Part shown: positions 1-7,639 of the stretch, one piece after another
Numbering within the stretch: the stretch's first letter is position 1
Layout of the letters: every line of letters begins with the position of its first letter
Source of the DNA: Rhodobacterales bacterium CG2_30_65_12
Lineage (GTDB): Bacteria > Pseudomonadota > Alphaproteobacteria > Rhodobacterales > Rhodobacteraceae
Reading direction: 5' to 3'
Length of the DNA stretch: 13,641 nt
Assembly: GCA_001873585.1 (NCBI GenBank)
Contig: MNZL01000008.1
Location: 1 to 13,641 of the forward strand
Program-made: the position numbers and the translations under genes
The notes under the pieces: model-generated
Database searches by the model: none
The model's input: only the letters and a program-made list of their open reading frames with translations
Told to the model about the DNA's origin: nothing

Positions 1-2
1 AC

Positions 3-994
3 ATGATGAGCAGCGATTCGGCTGAATCCACGGCGCAGAGCAATATTCTTGCGGGTCTGGCCAGTCTGCGCCATGTGCGGGAAATCAACGTTCTGCTGGC
101 GCTCATCGTCGTCGGTGCTCTGATCAGCTTCGCCTCGCCCTACTTTTTGTCCACCAACAACCTGATGGGGGTGTTCCGTGCGTTTTCGCTCACCGCGATC
201 ATGTCGATCGGCATGGTGATGGTGATCATCACCGGGGGATCGACCTTTCGGTGGGCTCGGCCATGGGCTTGAGCTCGCTGGTAACCGCGCTCGCCTTTGA
301 AGCCGGCCTGCCGCTGGGCTTGGCCATCGCCTCGGGTCTCGGGGTCGGGGTCGCCTTCGGGCTGTCGAACGGGTTGCTGATAACCGCCATCGGCCTGCCG
401 CCCTTCATTGCCACTCTGGGCACGCTCTCGATCGGCCGGGGGCTCATGTACATGATCACCCACGGCGTGCCTGTTACCCCGGATACCCCGAAAGCGTTTT
501 CCTTCATCGGCCAGGGCTACATCGGGCCGGTGCCGGTGGTGATCATGGCGCTGCTGATGGTGGTGTTCGCACTGATGATGAGCCGCACCCGCTTTGGGCG
601 CCACATCTATGCCACCGGTGGCAACGAACAGGCCGCGCGCCTCTCGGGCGTCAAGGTCAACCAGGTGAAGCTCTCGGTCTACGTGCTGTCTTCCGTGATC
701 GCCTCGATCGCCGGGATCATCGGGTTCTCGCGCTATTTGTCAGCAGAGCCGGCCTCCGGCTTCGGCGCTGAACTCGACGTGATCGCCGCGGCTGCCATCG
801 GCGGCGCCAGCCTTGCCGGCGGCGTGGGTTCGGTCGCGGGTGCCGTGATCGGCGCGGCGCTGGTCGGCGTGATCGCCAACGGCGTCGTGCTGCTCAACAT
901 CAACACCTATGCCCAGCAAGCCATCACCGGGGGCGTGATCCTGATCGCGGTGAGCATCGACGTGCTGCGCAATAGATACTCGGGAGGAAACTGA
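3..994 (+). pseudogene. Sugar ABC transporter permease (CUT2, RbsC-like), apparent frameshift
   Basis: Integral inner-membrane channel subunit of a ribose-type sugar importer. Two overlapping frames, 3-272 and 251-994, read as one protein of about 330 residues, the usual length for the family. The N-terminal part ends in GMVMVIITGG and the second frame should continue IDLSVGSAMG, the conserved RbsC motif; the break is a run of five G at 234-238 where six would keep the frame. The rest carries several hydrophobic segments and the late motif AAAAIGGASLAGGVGS typical of these permeases. The ATG at 3 or 6 is close to the window edge, so its ribosome site cannot be judged. The binding protein follows 76 bases downstream. 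Either the gene is truly broken or the sequence lost one G; I cannot tell which. If broken, the importer would need another permease, perhaps encoded upstream. Confidence 0.85.
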
Positions 995-1037
995 TCATCA
1001 CAGAGCCACAAATACCACGCGAAACCAATGATATGAC

Positions 1038-1063
1038 GCTCAAAATGAGCAAAACAAGGAGGA
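1038..1063 (+). promoter_or_regulatory. Small hairpin and strong ribosome site before the binding-protein gene
   Basis: A five-base-pair stem GCTCA/TGAGC (1038-1042 and 1046-1050, loop AAA) sits just before the purine run AAGGAGGA at 1056-1063. That run is a near-ideal Shine-Dalgarno sequence seven bases ahead of the ATG at 1071 and fixes the start. It is the strongest ribosome site in the importer genes, which fits the high protein level normally needed for a binding protein. The hairpin is short and may be chance. Confidence 0.6.
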
Positions 1064-1070
1064 AACTACC

Positions 1071-2012
1071 ATGCGAAATATCCTGAAATTCACCCATGCC
1101 GCAGTCATCGCTGCCGCCCTGATGGGCGCCTCCACCGCGATGGCCAAGGACGCAAGCGAAATCACCGTCGCCCTGGTTCCGAAGGTAGCCGTGCCGTTCT
1201 TCGACGATTGCAACGCCGGCGCCCAGGAAGCGGCCGATGCGCTTGGCGTGAACTACCAGTGGGTGGTTCCGCAAAACACCCAAGGCTCGACCCAGGTGAA
1301 GATCATTGAAGATCTGATCGCACGCCAGGTTGACGGCATCGCCATCTCGGTAAACGAACCGAAGTCGGTAGAAGGCGTGATCCAGCAGGCGGTAGACGCC
1401 GGCATCAAGGTGCTCACCTTCGACAGTGACAGCGCCAACTCGGCCCGCTCGCTGTATATAGGCACCATCAACGAGCAGGCCGGCGTGACCATGGGCAACT
1501 CCATGGCCGAGGCCATCGGCGGTGAGGGTAAAGTGGCCATCATCACCGGCCAGCTCGGCGCCTCCAACCTCAACGAGCGGATCGTCGGCGTGGAAAAAGC
1601 GCTCGAAGCCCACCCGGGCATCGAAATCGTGGCGCTCGAAGGCACCGAGGACGATCTTGCCCGCGCGGTTTCGGTGACCGAAGCGATCCTGCGCGCCAAC
1701 CCCGATCTTGCCGGCATCTTCGGCATCTCGCAGGTTGGTGGCCCGGCGGTGGCCAAGGTGCTCGAACAGCGCGAGTTCAACGAGATGGCCGGCGCTCTCA
1801 AGGTGTTTGCCTTCGACGATCTGCCGGACACGATCCGCGGCGTGAAGGAAGGCTACATCACCGGCATCATGGTGCAGCGTCCGGTCACGATGGGCCGGCT
1901 CTCCGTGGAGCAGCTCGTTGCCCAGATCCAGGGCGAGGTGTCCAACCCCGAGAACATCGATACCGGTGTGACCGTGGTGAACGCCGACAACCTCGACAGC
2001 TACACGAAGTAA
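1071..2012 (+). CDS. Periplasmic sugar-binding protein of CUT2 ABC importer
   Basis: Soluble periplasmic receptor that delivers a sugar or related polyol/acid to the permease. The 313-residue product has a Sec signal peptide: basic MRNILK, a hydrophobic stretch, and an AMA cleavage motif ending near residue 25. The mature part is a Peripla_BP_4 (RbsB-like) fold: ITVALVPKVAVPFFDDCNAG at the start of lobe 1, then AGIKVLTFDSDS and later GALKVFAFDDLPDTI and EGYITGIMVQRP in the hinge and second lobe. Length is normal for the family. It lies between permease and ATPase genes, with a strong ribosome site and a following hairpin that may protect its mRNA. Ligand cannot be assigned from sequence; the nearby threonate-type pathway suggests a small sugar, polyol or sugar acid. 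Confidence 0.92.
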   Translation: MRNILKFTHAAVIAAALMGASTAMAKDASEITVALVPKVAVPFFDDCNAGAQEAADALGVNYQWVVPQNTQGSTQVKIIEDLIARQVDGIAISVNEPKSVEGVIQQAVDAGIKVLTFDSDSANSARSLYIGTINEQAGVTMGNSMAEAIGGEGKVAIITGQLGASNLNERIVGVEKALEAHPGIEIVALEGTEDDLARAVSVTEAILRANPDLAGIFGISQVGGPAVAKVLEQREFNEMAGALKVFAFDDLPDTIRGVKEGYITGIMVQRPVTMGRLSVEQLVAQIQGEVSNPENIDTGVTVVNADNLDSYTK

Positions 2013-2022
2013 ACACAACCCG

Positions 2023-2046
2023 GGCAGGGTCCCTCGGGACCCTGCC
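2023..2046 (+). promoter_or_regulatory. Perfect GC-rich intercistronic hairpin
   Basis: GGCAGGGTCCC (2023-2033) and GGGACCCTGCC (2036-2046) are perfect inverse complements; as RNA this folds as 10 pairs with loop CTCG. It begins 10 bases after the binding-protein stop codon and ends 32 bases before the ATPase ATG. There is no clear T-run, so it is better explained as a 3'-end stabiliser or partial attenuator giving more binding protein than ATPase than as a full terminator. That role is inference from similar placement in sugar-import operons. Confidence 0.7.
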
Positions 2047-2078
2047 ATTCCATTCCCTTGCCAGACGCAGAGAAAACC

Positions 2079-3581
2079 ATGACCCTGTTTCTTGAAATGG
2101 CCGGCATTTCCAAGACCTTCCCGGGCGTCAAGGCGCTCGATCAGGTCGACCTGCGCCTGACCCTTGGCGAGGTTCACGTTCTGGCCGGCGAGAACGGTGC
2201 CGGCAAGTCGACCTTGATGAAGATCCTGACAGGCGTTTATCGCGCCGATCCGGGCGGCAAGATGTGGGTGGACGGCCGCGAGACGACGATCCACGATCCG
2301 GTGCATGCGCGCGCGCTCGGCATCTCGATCATCTACCAGGAACTCGCGGTGGTGGATAACCTGACCGTGGCCGAAAACATCTTTCTCGCCCGCGAACCCA
2401 AGACCGCGATCGGCCTGCTCGACAGGCGCAAGATGAACGCCGCTGCGCAAAAGGTGCTCGACGAGCTGGAAATGAATATTCGCCCCACCGCGCAGGTTGG
2501 CCGGCTTTCGATCGGCCAGAAACAGATGGTCGAAATCGCCCGCGCGATTTCCTATCAGTCCCGCCTGATCATCATGGACGAGCCCACCGCTTCGCTGTCG
2601 CACCACGAGGCCAATACGCTCATTCGCATCGTCAAGCGCCTCGCCGCGCAGAACATCGGCATCGTCTACATCTCGCACCGGCTCGACGAGATCTTCGAGA
2701 TCGCCGACCGGGTGACAGTGCTGCGCGATGGGGTTACGGTCGACAGCGCCCCGATTGCCGAGATGAGCCGCGAGCGGTTGGTGCGCAAGATGGTCGACCG
2801 CGATCTTGACCAGCTTTTCGGCACCCACCTGAGCCACGGCACCGACGAGGTGCTGCTCGCGGCCCGCGGTCTTACCCTGAAGAAGCACCGCGCCCAAGGC
2901 GCGCCGGTGCGCGACGTGAGCTTCGATCTGCGCAAGGGCGAAATTCTCGGCTTCTTCGGCCTGGTGGGCTCCGGGCGCACCGAGGTGATGGAAATGATTT
3001 TCGGTGCGCGCGGCTACGAAGGACAGATCACCATCGAAGGCCGGCCGGCGCAGATCCATTCGCCTTCGGCCGCCATCGCCCATGGCATCGGCTTTGTGAC
3101 CGAAGATCGTCAGGGCCAGGGCCTTGTGCTGGGCATGTCGGTGCGGGAAAATTTCAGCCTCACGCACCTCGCCGACTACTGCCGCCTCGACTGGGTAAAC
3201 CGGACGCGAGAGAGCGCGGCCTGCAAAGAGTTCATCCGGGTGCTGGGGATCAAGACCCCGAGCCCGGAACAGAAGATCCAGAACCTCTCCGGTGGTAATC
3301 AGCAAAAGGTGGTGATCGCCAAATGGGTAGCGCGTCGGCCACGCATCCTGATCGTTGACGAGCCAACCCGTGGCATCGACATTGGCGCCAAGGCAGAAGT
3401 GCACACGCTGTTGAACAAGCTGGCCGCCGAGGGCATGTCGATCATCGTCGTCTCCTCGGACTTGCCGGAGATCCTCGCCATCAGCGACAGGATCGTGGTG
3501 CTGAAAGACGGGCGGCTGAGCGGCGTGCTGGCCCGCGACGAGGCCAATGAGCAAACCGTCATGTTGGCGGCAACGGCCTGA
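2079..3581 (+). CDS. Sugar ABC transporter ATPase, double domain (CUT2, RbsA-like)
   Basis: Cytoplasmic ATPase that powers the sugar importer; 500 residues with two tandem nucleotide-binding domains, the normal CUT2 layout. Domain 1 has Walker A GENGAGKST at about residues 37-45, signature LSIGQKQMVEIARA and Walker B LIIMDEPTASLS. Domain 2 has GLVGSGRTE in place of a Walker A, so it lacks the usual lysine, with signature LSGGNQQKVVIAKW and Walker B ILIVDEPTRGID. A degenerate second P-loop is standard in RbsA/AraG-type proteins. The frame is open back to a TTG at 2058, but the ATG at 2079 gives the family-like start MTLFLEMAGISKTFPGVKAL and is preferred, although its ribosome site (GCAGAG) is weak. 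Encoded after the binding protein and before an extended SDR. Confidence 0.93.
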   Translation: MTLFLEMAGISKTFPGVKALDQVDLRLTLGEVHVLAGENGAGKSTLMKILTGVYRADPGGKMWVDGRETTIHDPVHARALGISIIYQELAVVDNLTVAENIFLAREPKTAIGLLDRRKMNAAAQKVLDELEMNIRPTAQVGRLSIGQKQMVEIARAISYQSRLIIMDEPTASLSHHEANTLIRIVKRLAAQNIGIVYISHRLDEIFEIADRVTVLRDGVTVDSAPIAEMSRERLVRKMVDRDLDQLFGTHLSHGTDEVLLAARGLTLKKHRAQGAPVRDVSFDLRKGEILGFFGLVGSGRTEVMEMIFGARGYEGQITIEGRPAQIHSPSAAIAHGIGFVTEDRQGQGLVLGMSVRENFSLTHLADYCRLDWVNRTRESAACKEFIRVLGIKTPSPEQKIQNLSGGNQQKVVIAKWVARRPRILIVDEPTRGIDIGAKAEVHTLLNKLAAEGMSIIVVSSDLPEILAISDRIVVLKDGRLSGVLARDEANEQTVMLAATA

Positions 3582-3628
3582 GGCATCCGCCCCGGGCCGG
3601 AACGATTGTAGAAAGAAGGAAGTGTCGT

Positions 3629-4525
3629 ATGACCAAAAGAATCATGTTCACAGGCGGCAGCGGCAAGGCGGGCAAGCACGTGGTGCAATATCTCGTCGAT
3701 CATGGCTATCAGGTGCTGAACCTCGACACCAAGCCGCTCGACAACCCCAAAGTGCGCACCCTGATTACCGACATCACCGATTCGGGCCAGGTGTTCAACG
3801 CGCTGTCGAGCTACATGGGGCTGCACGAGTTCGATCCCTCTTTGCGGGCCCAGCCGGTTGACGCGGTGGTTCACTTCGCGGCAATCCCGCGCATCATGAT
3901 CACCCCCGACAACGAGCTGTTCCGCATCAACACGATGGGCACCTACAGCGTGATCGAAGCTGCGGCGAAGCTGGGCATCAAGAAAGTGATCATCGCTTCG
4001 AGCGAGACGACCTATGGTCTGGTCTTCGCCAACGAGCCGCGCGCGCCGGTGCACTTCCCGCTGGAGGAAGATTACCCGGTCGATCCGATGGACAGCTACG
4101 CGCTCTCCAAGATCTGCAACGAAGCCACGGCCAAGGCGTTTGCCCTGCGCTTCGGCATTGATGTCTACGCAATCCGGATCGGCAACGTGATCGAGCCGCA
4201 TGAATACGATCTGTTCCCCGGCTGGTTCGCCGACCCGGGCTTTCGCAAGCGCATTGCCTGGAGCTACATCGACGCGCGCGATCTGGGCCAGATAACCAAA
4301 CTGGCGATCGAGAAGGACGAGCTCGGCTTCCAGGTCTTCAACGCCGCCAACGACGATACCTCGTCGGACCTGCCGACGCAGGAGCTGATCGACCGCTTCT
4401 ACCCGGGCACCCCGCTGACCCGCGAGCTCGGCGAATTTGAAACGCTCTTGTCCAACCGCAAGGCTCGGGAGGTGCTCGGTTTCCGCGAGGAGCATAACTG
4501 GCGCAAATATGTGAAGCTCGGCTGA
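3629..4525 (+). CDS. Extended SDR, NAD-dependent epimerase/dehydratase family; substrate unknown
   Basis: A 298-residue NAD-dependent extended short-chain dehydrogenase. It shows the Rossmann motif TGGSGKAG at residues 8-15, an acidic D33 at the end of strand 2 that favours NAD over NADP, HFAA at 82-85, an active-site serine in IIASSE near 124-125, and the YxxxK pair Y157/K161 in SYALSK. AAGGAAG at 3616-3622 supports the ATG at 3629. The protein is shorter than typical UDP-sugar epimerases (about 330), closer to uronate-dehydrogenase-like enzymes that oxidise a sugar at C1; D-erythronate dehydrogenase (DenD) also belongs to this superfamily. It is encoded with a sugar importer and upstream of a tetronate pathway, so a catabolic sugar or sugar-acid dehydrogenase is more likely than a cell-wall epimerase. 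The substrate is not resolved. Confidence 0.88.
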   Translation: MTKRIMFTGGSGKAGKHVVQYLVDHGYQVLNLDTKPLDNPKVRTLITDITDSGQVFNALSSYMGLHEFDPSLRAQPVDAVVHFAAIPRIMITPDNELFRINTMGTYSVIEAAAKLGIKKVIIASSETTYGLVFANEPRAPVHFPLEEDYPVDPMDSYALSKICNEATAKAFALRFGIDVYAIRIGNVIEPHEYDLFPGWFADPGFRKRIAWSYIDARDLGQITKLAIEKDELGFQVFNAANDDTSSDLPTQELIDRFYPGTPLTRELGEFETLLSNRKAREVLGFREEHNWRKYVKLG

Positions 4526-4544
4526 AGCCGACGCTGCAGTGTGT

Positions 4545-4569
4545 CCGGTCGGCCGCCGTGGCCGGCCGG
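4545..4569 (+). terminator. GC-rich hairpin after the importer genes, possible terminator
   Basis: CCGGTCGGCC (4545-4554) pairs with GGCCGGCCGG (4560-4569) over ten positions with one G-U pair and loop GCCGT. It starts 20 bases after the dehydrogenase stop and precedes the lacI leader. The following bases are AGATAGCCCCC, without a U-run, so intrinsic termination is uncertain. It most likely separates the importer transcript from the regulator and catabolic genes. Confidence 0.5.
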
Positions 4570-4645
4570 AGATAGCCCCCAGATGAGCATGACGTCGCGT
4601 TTACAGCCAGAACGCCACAGACAATAGTTGACCAGATAGCGATTT

Positions 4646-4659
4646 CGGGCAGGTGCCCG
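4646..4659. promoter_or_regulatory. 14-base palindrome in lacI leader, candidate operator
   Basis: CGGGCA (4646-4651) and TGCCCG (4654-4659) are perfect inverse complements around GG. It lies 28 bases before the regulator's ATG. LacI-family proteins bind palindromes with a central symmetric step and often regulate themselves. A TTGACC at 4628-4633 could be a -35 element, but no convincing -10 follows at the right distance. Assignment as operator is inference; an RNA hairpin is the alternative. Confidence 0.3.
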
Positions 4660-4687
4660 TGTGCACAGGCAAGGGGTAACGCAAGCG

Positions 4688-5716
4688 ATGACGATCAGAC
4701 AACGACTGCCGGAGAGAAAGTCGAAGGTGACGGTCAAGGATGTGGCCCGGGCCGCGAAGGTGAGCGAATCCACCGTTTCGCGCATTCTGCGCGACAAGGG
4801 GCCGATTGCCGACGATACCCGCGACAAGGTCATGGAAGTGGTCCGCGCCATGGGCTACGTTCCGAACCGGATCGCCGGCTCGCTCGCCTCGCTCAACTCC
4901 AACCTCGTCGGCGTGATCGTGCCGTCGCTCTCCAACATCGTGTTCCCCGAAGTGCTTCAGGGCATCCATGCCGGGCTCGAAGCGAACGACCACATGCAGG
5001 CGGTGATCTCGATCAGCGATTACGACCCCGACAAGGAAGAGGCGATGATCCGCGGCCTGCTCTCGTGGAAGCCGGCGGCGGTGCTCACGTCCGGTTTCGA
5101 GCACACCGAGGCCACGCGGCGGATGCTGGAGTTCAGCGATGTTCGGGTGGTGGAAATGATGGATATCGACAGCGAGCCGATCGACATCGCCGTGGGCATG
5201 TCGCATTGCGCCGCCGGCAAGGAAACGGCGCGTCACCTGCTGGCCCGCGGCTATCGGCGCTTCGGCTATGTTGGCCACAATTGGGACAAGGATTACCGCG
5301 CCCGGCTGCGTCATCTGGGGTTTACCCAGGTGCTGGCCGAGGCGGGCCTGAGCATCGCCGCCAAGGCCGTCGCCCCCGGCGCCAGCTCGGTGGGCGCTGG
5401 TCGGGCGATGACGGCGCAGCTTCTTGGGGGCACGACCCCGGTGGAGGTGATCGTCTACTCGAACGACGATATGGCGGTTGGCGGCGTGTTTCATCTGATG
5501 GGCGCAGGGTTGTCGATCCCCGGCCACGTGGCGGTGTTCGGGTTCAACGGGCTCGATATCGGCAAGGAGATGCCGCAGCCTCTTTCAACCATCCGCTCCA
5601 ATCGGTTCCTGATCGGCAAGAAGTCGATCGACGCGGTGCTGGAGGATCCCCAGCGGCCCGATCAGCGTGCCCGGATTGATACCGGGTTTGAAATCTTCAC
5701 GGGCGCCACGGCTTGA
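4688..5716 (+). CDS. LacI-family transcriptional regulator
   Basis: DNA-binding repressor, most likely controlling the importer and catabolic genes in response to a pathway sugar or acid. The 342-residue product has a LacI helix-turn-helix in VTVKDVARAAKVSESTVSRI at about residues 14-33, hinge region GYVPNRIAGSLAS at about 56-68, and a periplasmic-binding-protein-like effector domain (VGVIVPSLSNIVFPEVL onward) with the late FGFNGLDIGKEM and a PLSTIRSN segment. The open frame extends to a GTG at 4661, but the ATG at 4688 is preceded by AAGGGGT (4671-4677) and gives a normal N-terminus. It is 32 bases upstream of the classical SDR in the same direction, so it probably heads the second transcript. 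The effector cannot be named from sequence. Confidence 0.93.
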   Translation: MTIRQRLPERKSKVTVKDVARAAKVSESTVSRILRDKGPIADDTRDKVMEVVRAMGYVPNRIAGSLASLNSNLVGVIVPSLSNIVFPEVLQGIHAGLEANDHMQAVISISDYDPDKEEAMIRGLLSWKPAAVLTSGFEHTEATRRMLEFSDVRVVEMMDIDSEPIDIAVGMSHCAAGKETARHLLARGYRRFGYVGHNWDKDYRARLRHLGFTQVLAEAGLSIAAKAVAPGASSVGAGRAMTAQLLGGTTPVEVIVYSNDDMAVGGVFHLMGAGLSIPGHVAVFGFNGLDIGKEMPQPLSTIRSNRFLIGKKSIDAVLEDPQRPDQRARIDTGFEIFTGATA

Positions 5717-5748
5717 GGCGCACGCAAAGCAGGAAAGGCAGGCATGAA

Positions 5749-6588
5749 ATGACGCATCCGGCAATTCAGAGGGGCAATGTGGCGGTGGTCACCGGCGCGG
5801 CGTCCGGCATCGGACTGGCGATCGCCACCCGGCTGGCGGGGATCGGGCTGAACGTCTGCCTTGCCGACCTGCCCGGCGACAGGCTCGAGGCCGCCGCCGA
5901 AGCGGTGCGCACGGCCGGGGCGGCGGCGGTTCTGGCGGTGCCCACCGACGTGGCCGACCCGGCGGCGCTGACGGCGCTTGAGGCGCGGGTGACAGCCGAG
6001 CTCGGCCCGGTGAACGTGCTGGTGAACAACGCCGGCATGCAGCCCGGCAGCTCGATCTTCGATGCCGAGGCCAACTGGCAGCGCATCATCGACGTGAACA
6101 TGTGGGGCATCATCCGCGGTAGCCAGATTCTCGCCCCCGGCATGATCGCCGCCGGCGGCCCTGGGCTGATCGTCAACACCGGCTCCAAACAGGGCATCAC
6201 CACGCCCCCCGGCGACCCGGCCTATAACGTGTCGAAAGCCGGGGTGAAGGCTTTCACCGAGGCGTTGCAGCACGAGCTGCGCAATATCGACGGCTGCCAG
6301 GTGGAAGCGCGGCTGTTCATCCCCGGCTTCGTCTTCACCCCGCTCACCGCCAACGGCCGCACCGAGAAGCCTGCGGGGGCCTGGACGCCCTTGCAGGTGA
6401 CCGACTTTCTGTTCGACGCGCTCGGGCGGGAGGATTTCTACATCCTCTGCCCCGATGGCGATGTCGACCGCCGCACCGATGAGAAGCGCATCGCCTGGGC
6501 GGCGGGCGACATCGTTGAAAACCGCCCGCCGCTGTCGCGCTGGCATCCCGATTACGGCGCCGCCTTCAAGGCATGGCTCGAGAGGTGA
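5749..6588 (+). CDS. Classical short-chain dehydrogenase/reductase; substrate unknown
   Basis: A cytoplasmic NAD(P)-dependent oxidoreductase of 279 residues. Cofactor motif TGAASGIG at 15-22, acidic D40 after strand 2 (NAD preference), NNAG at 93-96, and the full catalytic set N117, S146, Y159 and K163 (YNVSK) are present. The C-terminal tail (after residue 210) is longer than in the 250-residue minimal SDRs and includes YILCPDGDVDRR. The frame is open to a TTG at 5713, but the ATG at 5749 has AGGAAAGG (5731-5738) in front and is preferred. It lies between lacI and ltnD, so it probably oxidises an alcohol or polyol substrate that feeds the tetronate route. This is the second of three dehydrogenases, each of a different fold class, in the cluster. 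Confidence 0.9.
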   Translation: MTHPAIQRGNVAVVTGAASGIGLAIATRLAGIGLNVCLADLPGDRLEAAAEAVRTAGAAAVLAVPTDVADPAALTALEARVTAELGPVNVLVNNAGMQPGSSIFDAEANWQRIIDVNMWGIIRGSQILAPGMIAAGGPGLIVNTGSKQGITTPPGDPAYNVSKAGVKAFTEALQHELRNIDGCQVEARLFIPGFVFTPLTANGRTEKPAGAWTPLQVTDFLFDALGREDFYILCPDGDVDRRTDEKRIAWAAGDIVENRPPLSRWHPDYGAAFKAWLER

Positions 6589-6599
6589 GGCAAATACAG

Positions 6600-6704
6600 A
6601 TGATCCGGGCGTGGAAGACTGCCGCGATCCCAGGCGATCGGATCGGCAGCGGCAGCGCGACCACACCCGCCGCGATCCGGACGATCCGAGGAGAACACGC
6701 ATGA
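6600..6704 (+). pseudogene. 34-codon frame resembling the start of an isopropylmalate/tartrate dehydrogenase
   Basis: A short frame starts at ATG 6600 behind a good ribosome site (AGGTGAGG, 6583-6590) and stops at 6702-6704, overlapping the ltnD start as ATGA. Its residues 7-16 read TAAIPGDRIG and residues 22-29 TPAAIRTI. This recalls the N-terminus of the isopropylmalate/isocitrate/tartrate dehydrogenase family, which begins with an AAIPGDGIG-type motif followed by a helix. No further family sequence follows, so if the likeness is real this is a deletion remnant now acting as a leader for ltnD. It may equally be a chance frame or a small coupled leader peptide. Confidence 0.3.
6688..6694 (+). 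promoter_or_regulatory. ltnD: Ribosome site fixing the ltnD start
   Basis: GAGGAGA ends six bases before the ATG at 6701. The ltnD frame is open far upstream (to 6455) inside the SDR gene and there is a second in-frame ATG at 6740, so this site decides the start. The second ATG has only a weak purine stretch ahead of it. Confidence 0.7.
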
Positions 6705-7639
6705 GCACGGGCCCCAACAGCAAAGGCGAAACATCAGACATGGCGAGCAAGACAGTAACGGTAGTTGGCCTCGGCTCCATGGGCTACGGCATGGCGCAAT
6801 CGCTCCTGCGTGCGGGGCACAGCGTGTTTGGCATCGACATCAACCCGGCGCCGGTTGCCCGCCTCGCCGCCGAGGGCGGTCGCATCGCGCCGCTGGCCGA
6901 AGCCGTCGCGGCGAGCGATATCGTCGTGCTCGTGGTGCTCAATGCAGCCCAGACCGAGAGCGTATTGTTCGGCCCTGAAGGCTGCGCGCCCGCGCTGCGC
7001 GCAGGCGCTGCGGTGATTGCCTGCGCCACCGTGCCGCCGGCGTTCTCACGCGAGATGGAAGCGCGCGCCGCCAGCCTTGGCCTTGCCTACCTCGACGCGC
7101 CGATCTCTGGCGGTGCCCTGCGTGCGGCGAAGGGCGAGCTGTCGATCATGGCTTCGGGCAGCCAAGAGGCGTTCGACGGCGCTGCGCCCGCGCTCGATGC
7201 GATGGCCGCCAACGTGTTTGACCTTGGGCGAGCCGCAGGCGCGGGCAGCGCGATGAAGGCGGTCAACCAGCTTCTGGCGGGTATTCACATCGCCGCCATG
7301 GGCGAGGCGATGGCCTTCGCGGCCAGCCAGGGGCTCGATCTCGCCCGGGTGGTCGAGGTCATCACCCGCTCGGCCGGCAATAGCTGGATGTTTGAAAACC
7401 GCGCGCCGCACGTTGTCGACGCCGATTATGCTCCGCGCTCGGCGATCAACATCTGGCCCAAGGATCTGGATATCGTCACCGCGATCGCCGCGGGCGCCCA
7501 CCTGCCGGTGCCCATCGCCGAAACCGCGCTTGCCCAGTTCCGCGCAGCGGCGGCGGCGGGCGACGGAATGCTCGACGACGCCGCGGTGGTGAAGGTCTAT
7601 GCTCGCGCCGCCGGGCTCAAACTGCCGGGAGAGGCATGA
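6701..7639 (+). CDS. ltnD: L-threonate 2-dehydrogenase-like beta-hydroxyacid dehydrogenase
   Basis: Cytoplasmic NAD-dependent dehydrogenase of the 3-hydroxyisobutyrate family, 312 residues. It has the Rossmann motif GLGSMGYGMA starting at residue 23, the substrate loop DAPISGG at 132-138, and the catalytic lysine K186 with N189 in SAMKAVNQ. As first gene of an ltnD-otnK-otnC-otnI run in the order of E. coli ygbJKLM, it is expected to oxidise a four-carbon acid such as L-threonate at C2 to 2-oxo-tetronate. Sequence alone cannot separate it from other beta-hydroxyacid dehydrogenases; the assignment rests on neighbours. Its last four bases overlap the next gene (ATGA at 7636-7639), so the two are probably translated together. 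There is a 112-base gap before it holding a short remnant-like frame. Confidence 0.85.
   Translation: MSTGPNSKGETSDMASKTVTVVGLGSMGYGMAQSLLRAGHSVFGIDINPAPVARLAAEGGRIAPLAEAVAASDIVVLVVLNAAQTESVLFGPEGCAPALRAGAAVIACATVPPAFSREMEARAASLGLAYLDAPISGGALRAAKGELSIMASGSQEAFDGAAPALDAMAANVFDLGRAAGAGSAMKAVNQLLAGIHIAAMGEAMAFAASQGLDLARVVEVITRSAGNSWMFENRAPHVVDADYAPRSAINIWPKDLDIVTAIAAGAHLPVPIAETALAQFRAAAAAGDGMLDDAAVVKVYARAAGLKLPGEA

Noticed and set aside
229..272. Programmed ribosomal frameshifting in the permease gene
   Set aside because: The site ACC GGG GGA does not form a proper slippery heptamer and no such control is known for RbsC-type permeases; mutation or base-call error is simpler.
924..3554. Very long minus-strand open frame (876 codons) opposite the binding-protein and ATPase genes
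   Set aside because: It is antisense to two clearly conserved genes, has low-complexity His/Arg/Gly-rich translation without recognisable domains, and is the expected by-product of GC-rich codon use.
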